Source: Warburgia ugandensis
Lineage: Eukaryota; Streptophyta; Magnoliopsida; Canellales; Canellaceae
NCBI GenBank assembly: GCA_035236585.1
Contig: CP141132.1
Coordinates: 60,981,880 to 61,045,879, forward strand
DNA: 64,000 nt
Direction of reading: 5' to 3'
Shown here: positions 50,401 through 62,400 of the stretch, piece by piece
Position numbering within the stretch: position 1 is the stretch's first letter
Layout of the letters: the number at the start of each line of letters is the position of its first letter
Program-made: the position numbers and the translations under genes
The notes under the pieces: model-generated
What the model was told of the DNA's origin: nothing
The model's input: only the letters and a program-made list of their open reading frames with translations
The model's database searches: none

Positions 50401-53400
50401 ACCATCTTCAACTAGTAAATTATTAACTTGTTGAATAATAATAAGAACATAAAAAGATAACAAATTATCTAATCCTAATAAAAATTGTAAGTAAGATAAG
50501 GATGATCAAATAAGATCCATGAGATCCTGAATGATCAAGAACAATAAGAATCCTAATGTTGCATTTCTGATATTATGTATTTATGTATGTATGTTATAGA
50601 CAAATAGAGAATCCAAACCCTTGATCAAATATGATTCAAGGAAGAGAACCAAGATCATTCTCTTTAGGGATTATCAAACAACTAAACTTAAATCAAAGAG
50701 GAATTAGATGATAAAAGATCTAAGCTCTTGATCTTTATCAACAAGTATAAATTGTTGATCAAAGGATCTGTGAAAGATCAAGATCAAGATCAAAGAAAGG
50801 AATACACAAAGACTTAGAAATGGAAAATACTTAGATCTGAAAAATTAAAAGATCATTCTAACTATCAGATTTATTGATCAATAGGATAAACACTATCTGA
50901 GGAAGATAGATCATGATAAGACACAAGATCTAGATCCTTTATATCAAACGACAAGATTAGACAAAGAATATAAATATGATAAAAATATATATATATATAT
51001 ATAGGATTATTCAAATTGTATAAATATTGACAGTATGTATGGATTTACAGATTACATACGTCAGTCAAGATCATGGAAGATCTGAAGGGATGGATTACTA
51101 ATTGAAGGTACATGGATTTTAAGAATGCATTTGTATGAAAGATACATGTTTTGATAAATGATCTTATTGACATACCTGATACAAATGTGTTGTGATAAAT
51201 ACCTTAAAAACAATTATGATCCAATCAACTGATGAGAAAATAGGCATAAAAGGGTTAAGAATTGAGAAAAATCTTAGATATACATAGGGAAGTAGAAAAT
51301 ATTCCAGTCCTAGATAAACAAACAAATTATCTGATAATATAAAATCAATACATGGGGATCATTCATATAGAATGGTGATCCCTAAACTTATATGAACATG
51401 GGTATCATTCATTGTAAATGAAGATCCCTAAATTAATAAAGAAAATTATATCTTTAATATAAGGATATTAAACACGAGGATGATGATATAAACAGACAAG
51501 TCGTCTGATAAGTAAAAGATTACTTTATAGAGAAGCATGGAGGCTTGTGGTTTTGTTTTAAATAGGCATATGCTTGGAGATGCTATGCTAGGAGGGTTAT
51601 GAGGATTTGGCCACCCGCTCTCCGAAATGTGATATATGATGATACCATGCCCAAAGAGAGGCAAAATGTTGGGCGGGGCCATTATGAGAAGGCCACCACT
51701 GTGATGGTCTGTCTACCCATATAGATATGACATAGATGATTTTCCACATTTGGTATCCGTGGAGTATGAAAGCAGTTATTTGGGCACGCTGTACAGATCA
51801 GACTGCATGCATAGTAGTCCTTTAAGTATTTTGCATTATAATGCATATATGATTGGCATAGTAAAATGTCAGGTGATTGTATATTACCAGTATTCCCAGA
51901 AGGAAAAATTTTTAGTATAGTAAATACTCATCTCCTGTAGTGGAATGAGTTGAATGATTATTGACTATGTTCACGATTTTAATGGATTTGTCAGTATACA
52001 TTATGTATGTATAAAGATAAACACAATGACAAAGTATTGTGATAAAAATAAAAATGAGATTGATCCATGACCATGTTTATGATAGAAGTGAAGAAAGGGA
52101 TTAATGAGTATTAGTATTATATAGTCAATTCATATTGGTTTATTGGATCACCTATCAAGCTTAGCTTGCTGAGATATTGTAAATGTTTGAATGTTTACAA
52201 TATCTCAAATATAGAGAAGGAGAGTTAGGAGCTTAAGACTTAAAAAGATTTGGAAGAATAATCATCAGGGTATACCCCTTGAAGACATGTATTTTGTTTT
52301 GTTTAAGAGTATTGTATTATAATGAGGGTTTTATTGTATGGTGAGCTTTGAGTTTTGGATTATGTAATTTGGACAAGTATTGTAATGAATTTTGGTTGTA
52401 TTGTGAACCACTGGATGGATCCTGAAATTTAATAAAATTATGTTCTTTCAATGACATTTTATCTTGTACAAATTCTACTTATATTGTGTATAAAGTGATG
52501 ACTTAGGTTTTTACAAATTAGTTTTAAAGAAAAGATCTTCTGCTGTATTGTTTACGATTTTTTTTTACTACTAAGGGCCCTGTCTTTGCAAAATATATTA
52601 TAAAAATGTGTTATAAAAACCCTGGTCGTCACAATGTCAACAGAAATGCCCAACATATGCGGTTAAATAAACCACCCCTTAAACTTTATAGCCGAAATCT
52701 TGTTGCATTTAGCATCTCTATGAGCCCCAACTGATCTCTGTGCTAATCCATGGCCATTAGCACCTCCTCAGTTGAGAGAGTGTGGAGCACCTATAGCTTG
52801 ATATGGAATGTGAATCATAATAGATTGACTTCGGCCAATGCTAACACATTAGTTTACATCCACTCAAAACTTGAGGATGTTAACGAGGTACAAAACTATA
52901 GATGAATACATCGAATGTTCTTCAATTCTTATAGTTCGATGTCTTTAATCTCTTTGTTAGATATCAATTAACATACTATCTTTAATTGCTCTAAGTTTAG
53001 GAACGAGTATATTACAGGACTGTACAAAATTGGGATATTAATCCCGAGTTCACAAACATTGATGAGAATGTTGAAAAACTTAAGGACCTAAGATGGCAAG
53101 GACTAGATGATGGTGGTGGTGGTGTGAAGGTACCTTCAAGGGCATTAAGGATTCATTGTGAAGGGTTAGGAGCAGTAGATGCTGACAAGCCATCTTCTAC
53201 AACACTTGTTAACTGCCCTCGTTGAAGGATTATGAGGGTAGATGCTAATATTCCCCCACCTAGGACTATCTATCAACGTTTCATAACATCGCACTTACTT
53301 GTAAACTACGGCAAACAGAAGGTAATACTTCAAAATTCAAACATTTTAAGACTTTAACTAAAGTCTTAAATTATGTTATATTATTCATTTTTTCTATAAT

Positions 53401-56400
53401 ATATATACAACGAAGGGGAGCCTTGGCGCAACGGTAAAAGTTGTCGTCATGTGACCTTGAGGTCACAGGTTCAAGGCGTGGAATCAGCATCTTGCAAAAA
53501 TGCAAGGTAAGACTGCCTATTTTAGGCCATTGTGGCCCGCCCTGCCCCTTTTAAATATATATACAGGTGCTGCTTCTTCTGATCCATATTGCAAGAACAA
53601 AGGAATATCAAAGGAGTGAAGGAATCATGAGTTTGTAGTTTGCAATTTTTTGATGTGAGATCTTATCAATGTGAAGTTTGGATATTGGTTTCTGACATTT
53701 TCTAAACGACGGAGTTACGGAATTGGGTTGTGGATTATGGTTGATAGATTAATATACTTTGACTTAGTTTTGAAGTGGCAAATTATTTGAATTTTATTTC
53801 GAAATTTTTTGAAAATTTTCTGATTTTTTTGTTTCTCTTTTTGGGCTTCATGCTTCCCCCTTAAAATACTCACTTCCTGCTTTCGCTTCCACAACCGCTT
53901 CTCACACCACACTTGCAACAGGTAACATAGAGTCAATTAAATTATTTAACCAAACTAGATACTATTGAGTTGGATCTTCTAGTAACTTAGCATAGATAGG
54001 GTTCAGATAGATGTTCTGCCCCATTTTAAAGGCAATCGGTTTCAAGACTCTCCAATGTGTATTTGAGCTGAGTGAGACAAACGATGCAAGGATTTTGCCA
54101 ATGCCACAGCTATCCCTAAGAAAATATTCTAAGAAACCAAGTCTTTACAGATGGTTGGTTCATTTACTTTCATTGTTTAATGATATTTCTTCCCTTTGAC
54201 AATTTTTACCCACTTTGCATAAGTTTGCTAACTTTTTGTGAAACTCAAATCCACAAACTACTGTTTAGATCAGTTGCATAGTGTTTATCATGAAAGTTAA
54301 AGACACCAGCCTAATTGACAAGTTATTTGGAAATATTACAAAACTAACAACCTTAATAATTAGAGAGTTTCTAAAATATAAAAGGGGCAGCCCGGTGCAC
54401 GAAACTACCATGTATGTAGGGTCCGGGAAAGGGGCAGACTACAAAGGTCTATAGTACACAGCCTTACCTTGCATTTTTGCAAGAGGCTGTTTCCACACCT
54501 TGAACTCGTGATCTCAAAGTCACATGACAACACCAAAGCACCTGAAATATATGAAAAATAAATTTAAAAAAAAGAGGGCAGCCCGGTGCACAATTCTCCA
54601 ACATATGCAAGGTCTAGGGAAGGAGCAGATCACAAAGGGTCTATAGTACACAGCCTTACTTGGCATTTTTACAAGAGGCTGTTTCCACGCCTCAAACCCG
54701 TGACCACTAGGTCACACTATGACACCTCTACCATTGCGCCAAGGCTCCCCCTTCATGAAAAATCTCAAGCTAATATGAGAAAATAACCACCTCTAATACT
54801 AAGTAAAGGTAACTTCCCCAAAGTCAAGACCCAAAACCACTCTCTTTTATACACACACAAAAGGGCAGCCCGGTGCACAAAGCTCTGGCATATGCAGAGT
54901 CCAGGGAAGGGACAAACCATAAGGGCCTATAGTACGCAGCCTTACCTTGCATTTTGCAAGATGCTATTTCCACGCCTCAAACATGCGACTACAAGGCCAC
55001 ACAACAACAACTCTCTTTCATACATACACACACATCACATAAATAGGTAGTATTTTAAGAGAAATAGTAATCAAACAAGACTCACAAGTGTGATATTGTC
55101 TAGTTAAATTTTCGGAATCATCAATCCCTGAAACAGTTTCACTTGGCTTGTGTTACTTCAACAACATTTGTATAGTCGTCAAATTACCGATTACTACAAT
55201 CTCTCCCATGAAACACAAACAATTCTACTAGTACCAAACTGATTCAAGCATATGCTTTACTTTCGTGAAATTTCTCTTTATAAGCAAACCATACTTCTAC
55301 CCTGCATGTTATCCATCACGAGATGAGCCTTTAAATATACTTGCAAATTAATAGACACCATCTTAAGAGAGTTAAATGGGACGAAAATTTAGAATGATCC
55401 CACAGGACCCAATTCAAACAGTGATAATCCAGAAATGATAACAAGGGAATTATTAGGATGGCATCAACTACTAACCTTCTATCGTATGTTTCCAAGGAGC
55501 AGATCTACCCTGAAAAAAAATATAACCAGCATAAAATTATATCATAACAATGTTGCAATTATATTGGAAAATATAGATCAAAACACACTAACCTCTGGAA
55601 CTATTCTGTTAAGGAATGTCTCTGTGTCATCCTGAACATCCGAGTCATAATTCTCATTTATGGTTAGGGAAGCACTTGTATGTTGTACTGAGTAAAAAAC
55701 CGTTGTTTCAGAAAATACATGCACAAGACATTGCATACAAATTAATAAAACATGAGAAGGGGATGGGGTAGTAACTCACAGAAAAAATGCGCGAGGCCAC
55801 ACTGAAAACCTGATAAGTCTTGGTTAATTTCCTTTAGTATCTGACAGAAAGGCCATTAGTGGCAGAGATAGGAGATAAAATAAGTACCAGAAGAGAAGCA
55901 AGGATATGGGGAAGTAGATCATGGCCGATCACAAAAACTCATTGATCAATGAGTATCTTAATGATCAGACAATATTTATCCAATCTTGGAAAAGAAGTTA
56001 CTCAGTTAATCCAGTAAATCCTCATTAACTTAGCCAACTCAGGTCAGAGACATGGAAAGAGAACGACCAGTTACTCAAATGCATAATTAACTGAATAACA
56101 GCTCATCCATTCAACCATATGGAAATGAAACAAGTAATGAAAAAACCAAGATTACAACGTACATTAGATATGCCAACTCAGAACTTATAAATCAACTTGT
56201 ATCCCAGCCATTCTGCCAAATTTTATCCAATCTTGGAAAGACTTGGTTCGTTTATCCAGTAAATATTGAATTGACTCGGCCAAGACAGATCAGTAACGCA
56301 GAAAAAGAAAGACCAATTATCAAGGCACAGCTCAACTATACAAAGTCATTCACTCAACTATAATGCTATGTAGTTAGAGATGCGCCTAGGAGCTAGCAGC

Positions 56401-59400
56401 ACGTGTTGCGCCTGAATTTTGTGAAGTCACAGGGGTTTCAGGTGCCAGCACCTAGGCACGCACCGAGGGTGTGCCTAGAGCCTATGTTCAGGCATGCCTC
56501 CGATGCCTAGGCACAGGAGATGAGTTGTTAAAACCAAAAACTTCAATTTTTTTCATTTTTTCACCTTCCAACCCTATTTTCTCCTCTTAAAAGCTTCTAC
56601 TGTGGAAACGACCATTCCTCTTTAGGCTTTATAGATCTAAGCAAAGAAAAGGTATAGATTCATGAATCTTCCACCTAAAACCCTATTTTTCTGTAAAAAC
56701 ACATAAAAATCAGTATCCTTTTTTTCTTCTTCATTTTTGACTTACTTTTTTTTATAAATCTTGATGGTTTCGCATTCTCTAGGTAGAAACAAACATTCCA
56801 TTTGATTTTCTTATTTGTTTGCTATAGATTTAACTTTTTTTTAGTTTCTTTTTCATTTTTTTGAAAGATCATTTACAGAATTTTGAAATAACTTTTGTTT
56901 TTTACATTTATTCCTTGAAACAAAATTTCATTCACATATATAGCTTCCATTCATAGAAATTAGCATGTTTGATTAATATTTCATCGTAGAATTATGTTTC
57001 TCTATTTTTCTTACTTTTTTGGGATTTTTTGGATTTTTAAATTTTTATAATTCTTAATATTTATTTTTGCACCTAGTGATTCAGGCATGCACCTAGACGC
57101 ACCTAGGCCTCCTAGGCTCTAGGTAAACCCCTTGCGCCTAGTTGCGCCTCTAACTACATAGTAATGTAAGAAACTATAACACGCAAATCAAGAGAAGAAA
57201 GAATATTACTATCAAGGAAGTCAACGCAACCTCATTTTGTACTCAGGGAAAAACTGACAGCAGCTAAAATCTTAAATTATCTGGATGTCGAACTAAAGAA
57301 CAAACTTCCCACTGATTAATAACAGCAAAGTATGGTAAAGCTGCAAAAGTTCAATTGAGAGCAAAAGCTCCATGCCAAGCAGAAAACAGAATTTGAAGGG
57401 ACTATAAACTTAGAACCTTTTTTGTATGGTTTTCTCATAACTAAAATAAGGTAATTAATTCAAAATGCGGCATCGAATGCAACAGTAACAAGGGCGAAAT
57501 GAAACCAAAGGGGTGTGCATTCATACTAACCACACTGAATGGACATGAATATCAATTTTTTTCCTTTTTTTATGTTTGCATCTGTCTTCATGTATCTTTT
57601 CCCGCATATCAACCAAAACCCAAGCAAACAACCATATTCTCCATCAGCTCTTCACGCACAATCAATTTTTTTCCTTCCAGCCTCCAATCATACCCAAGGA
57701 TCATTAAACTGGTCCATTTTGGAGCATTCTCTCTCCAATTTCTCACCAGCAACTCCCATCAATCACCTTTAACTTTTTATTGTTTTCTGCACCTGCTTCT
57801 ACTATGGCATAGCAAGAAATTACACAATTTATGTCAGTCATAAAAGGGTAAAAATAATCTATGGTCTGTATGTTTTTCCCATTCCATCCATCCTACCAGG
57901 ATATCAAACCAATTATTCATTTCAGAAATCATGTGCTTGTCCTCTGACTTCTACTTTTAGGATAGATTACTACAAAATGTAAAGTCCCTCTTTAGGCCGA
58001 ATCCAACTCTTGAATCTCAACCAACTTTGTTACTTGCAAGCAGACTCGCTAACAGTAAAAGAAAATCAATCAATGACACACCCTGCTTTAAGAGCAAAAC
58101 TGAAAGCCAACTGCTTATAAATCCCATATTTGTAAACTCATTTAAGCTAGTACTGAATCATGATTTAACTAAATAAGTTAAACTTTTTGAATTTGCAATG
58201 GTCCCTAGATAGTAGTTATCATGACATAGTTGGACCTAAAAGGCTATTCCTTTGAATAATTTCCAAAGAACAGAGATTTCTGCTGAATCATTTTTATGCC
58301 CATAAGAACTACATCTTTAAATATAAAAAACCTCAGTCCAAATTATCAGAAAAAGTTGAATTCTAGATTTGCTTGTTTTGAGGCACATCTCAACAGAAGT
58401 TCTATCTCATACTTGCCAACTTCCCAAATTTTCCAAAGAAATAAAACTTTGATCCCTTCATGATTGTCAATGGAAACTAACTAAGATATTCCAAGCAATT
58501 TGGCAATATACAAGCAAAGATTCCATTGTAGATAGATCCAGAATCTATGATGTTCTCTCCACCTCCCTTACCATAAATGTCTTTTTTCAAATTTCAGGCA
58601 CTTCATCAAATTTGGTGGTTGAAGCAGGGGCCTAGCTGGAGCACCCTAGAATATTTTCTAACTGAAGTTCCTGCAGTTCTATATTATTTCCATTGCTATT
58701 ATGCCTTGTTCTTGACTCTTAATCAAGTGTCAATAAGGTGTTATCAAGGGCAAGGAACTCTTGTTCTTGGATTTTAACTCTTAGTTATCTTGATCAGGGA
58801 ACTATAAGGTTTATTTATTTATTCCAGTGTATAAAGTCCACTGTAGGACAAATGGGGTCTCCCTTTTGCTTTCCTAGATCAGTGAGACTGCAATTTCCCT
58901 TCTTCAAGCAGAAGGCGCCTTCATGCTAGAGGGCCTTTTCTTTTTTATTTTCACTGCTGAGAAAAGACATAATTAATATGTATCTGAATGCCTTCTCTAC
59001 TATTTTGCATGAAATCTACTCTCAAAAAGGAAGATAATTTTGGCAGTTCAGACATAAACCAATTTTGCCTTGCATAGTACTTTCACCTCTTTGAACACTT
59101 GAGTAGCAACTCAGTTCAATTTCCTGGCAGAAATAGAGACCAGAAGCTATGTATAAAGAGAAGCCATATGCATAACAGGAAAGGCAATGATAAAACTAAT
59201 GTCTACTGCATCCTAGTTCAAACTTGAGAAAGGAACAGTGGATTTGTGCTGTTCACTTAACCCAACAATCACTAATTCAAGGAACAGAAAATCAACCATA
59301 CTAAATCAATGTGCACTGTCTCATTCTCATGTCAATTTAAGTGTACATGGCTCATATAGAGGTCTAATTTCTTGCATCTAACTTATGGATTCAAAAATCT

Positions 59401-62400
59401 ATACCAAGCACATTTGTAAGGTAATGAAAACATTCTCTCTCCCTTGGAAAACATACCTCTTATCCCTTACCACCATCTGTTACACCTCCCATACACCAGG
59501 CGTATTCCAGGAAGAGGAGGTAATTGCAAGCAAAAAGACATCTATTGGCAAAAGATTTTCAGATTTTCTAGATATGACAAAAGATTATCTAGGGAATTAG
59601 TTGGTTAGGATATAACAACCAAGTGATGTAGTCAGTTAGGATATACAGATATAATTAGTTGAGTAGGATATATCAAATAGGCAGTTAGTATCCAGTCTGT
59701 TACAGAGTTAGGCGGGAATGGAAGGAAAAGGGAAGATAAAAGGGAGAAAAGGGGAGAGAAGAAAGGAAGAAAAAGAGAGTGGGAAGTGCAGAGGAGGAAC
59801 TTCGGTTCCTGCTTCCTACTAATTGCCAGCGGAATAAATACCAAGCACTCAAACCTGGAGGTCTTCTTCAGCCTTTGCCCCTTCCCGAACAAGTCTGGGA
59901 TGACTTATCCATGGATTTTATTGGTGGCTTACCCAAATCTAAAGGGCTGGACACTATTCTGGTGGTAGTAGAATGTCTTTCCAAGTACAACCATTTCCTT
60001 CCATTGGGCCATCCTTTTTCTGCTCAGGAGGTGGTTGCTCTCTTTGTCAAAGACATAGTACGGTTACACGGTTACATGCACTCCATTGTATCGAACAGGG
60101 ACCGTCTCTTTATTAGCCAATTTTGGGCTGAACTATTCAAGATGGCAGGGACTGAGTTACGGATGAGTACTGCTTACCATCCTCAAACGGATGGACAAAC
60201 GGAAGTCGTCAACAGCTATCTAGAAACATATTTATGCTGCTTCACCTCACACCATCCTAAGCTATGGCCCAAGTGGATTCCTTGGGCCAAATTATGGTAT
60301 AATACTACATTTCAAGGTGCTGTTGGCATGACCCCTTTTAAAGCACTTTATGGGCATGATCCTCCTACTGTGTTAAGGCTTTCAGATGAAGGGTCAGTCG
60401 TGGAGGAAGTCAATAGACAACTTCAAGACAGGAATACAATTTTATAGGAGCTTAAGAGTAACCTCTTAATAGCCCAGGCCAGAATGAAATCCCAAGCAGA
60501 TAAGGGCCGCAGAGACATCCAATTCAGGTAGGTGACCGAGTTTTTCTAAAACTCCAGCCCTTTAAGTTCAAGAAACTGGCTAAGCGACCCAATGAAAAAC
60601 TTAGCCCCTGGTTTTACGGTCCCTACACTATTTTGGAGCGCATTGGCGCAGTTGCCTACCGCCTTGATTTACCTTCCACCACTAGAATCCATCCTGTCTT
60701 CCATGTCTCCCAACTAAAGGCCACCCTATCCAGTTCAGCCCAATCTCAACCCCTACCTACTGGCCTCACTGAGGAAATGGAACTTGTCATGTATCCAGAT
60801 TCCATCAAGAACATCAGGACAATGCCAAATGGTTGTACAGAAGTTTTGGTGAAATGGAAAAACCTACCTAATTGTGATAGCACATGGGAGCTTTATGAGG
60901 TGTTGGACACTCAATTTCCCTCCTTTCACCTTGAGGACAAGGTGAAACTACTTGGGGGGGTAATGTTACACCTCCTATACACTAGACGTATTCCAGGAAG
61001 AGGAGGTAATTGCAAGCAAAAAGACATCTGTTGGCAAAAGATTTTCAGATTTTCCAGATATGACAGAAGATTATCCAGGGAATTAGTTGGTTAGGATATA
61101 ACGACCAAGTGATGTAGTCAGTTAAGATATACAGATATAATTAGTTGAGTAGGATATATCAAATAGGCAGTTAGTATCTAGTCTGTTACAGAGTTAGGCA
61201 AGAATGGAAGGAAAAGGGAAGATAAAAGGGAGAGAAGGGGAGAGAAGAAAGGAAGAAAAAGGGAATGGGAAGTGCAGAGGAGGAACTTCGGTTCCTACTT
61301 CCTACTAGTTCCAGTAGTCTTTTTGCTTGATTGATTTTGAGGTTCCTTGTAATTCATCCACGTTATTAATGAATTGAGCTCTATTTCTTCCTGAACACTA
61401 CTTATCATTGAGTTTTATTCCTTCCTGGCCTAACACCATCTTTTTCTTTCTTTTCTAAACAGTAAGAGATCACTAAGAAGCACCAAGTTTAGAGGGTTTT
61501 AGAAGCATCAAATGCTACAAAAGGCTCACAACCTAGATGCCATAAGCAAAACTCCACTACAAGCAAGCATATCAGCATTAGAGTTTCCAATCGCTAAGTA
61601 TTCTCCAAGGAAATCTGAGCATCTGACTATTCCTACTGCAATCCAAACATCTCCACCACGAGAGCAGTGAACATCCAAAGCAAAACCCTGGTTTGAGTCC
61701 ACCTAATATCCTCATACAATCCAACACCTCTTCCACCACATCAATAAACTTCCTAGTATAAGCATAAACCTCTGATTGCAGTCATTCATCAGCACTGAGC
61801 TATTCATCCTCCAAAATTGTAGGCTCAAAGAAGGAGTAAAAATCAACTGGCCATCAAATTTGTCATTATAACTTCCTAAGAATCAATAATGCCACCTTTA
61901 ATGCTGAAAATGCTTGCTTAGCCAAACTAATAATCCTCCTCGTCTTTGTATGACCATATTACCCAAACTAGAACCACCAAAGTTCAGCTTGGACATACCC
62001 ACAGGAGAAAGATCCAGCCATAGGCTGGGGCATCACAGTAATACGGTTCTGATGCCAATCCCCACAGGAATTTCGCACCCTAATCTTGATTAAGCCCTCA
62101 CCTAGATAATGTCATTGAACACCATGCTTCTCGAGGCCACACAGGGCACTCTGCCTTTGAGTATTTGTCAAATTTTGTTCCTTCCACATCAACAAACGAC
62201 CAACACCTCTTTTTAAGGTATGCTAAAAGGATATTGAAGACCATAATACAATTCAACACCTCTTCCATAGCTTCTGCAAACCTCACCAGATAAAATCTTG
62301 TTTACTACCACTTTTTAACACCACGGACAACATATGAGGAAAACAAACACCATGTCCTTCACAGATTTCTTACACTACTGATTCAACGAAAAACCCAACA

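Larger units (their letters stand above)
39717..55475 (-). other. Giant intron 4 (15.76 kb) of the YjbQ-like gene
   Basis: It lies between exon 4 (ending GAAG, donor GTTAGT) and exon 5 (acceptor CATCCTCCCAG). It contains two RTE LINEs in opposite orientation, five Au SINEs, one LTR, a hAT fragment, a TIR element, a MITE and a tandem-repeat block, all described separately. 39717-41540 shows no recognised element. Confidence 0.85.
59478..61435 (+). mobile_element. Internally deleted Ty3/gypsy chromovirus, TSD CCATC
   Basis: The 3' LTR is 60964-61435 (TGTTACACC..GGCCTAACA, 472 bp) and a partial 5' LTR is 59478-59819. They are collinear with about 17 differences in 340 bp by eye (about 95%). CCATC flanks the whole element (59473-59477 and 61436-61440). 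A deletion joins the 5' LTR directly to the zinc-finger end of integrase, removing the LTR end, PBS, gag, protease, RT and RNase H. A GGGGGGG polypurine tract precedes the 3' LTR. It sits in intron 1 of the YjbQ-like gene, antisense to that gene. Confidence 0.92.

Noticed and set aside
53416-55010. SINE copies as real tRNA genes
   Set aside because: A and B boxes are tRNA-derived, but there is no acceptor stem or anticodon arm and the body is the Au SINE type.
57499-57843. 114-aa ORF in intron 1
   Set aside because: Low-complexity T/C-rich translation, no homologue recognised, opposite strand to the host gene.
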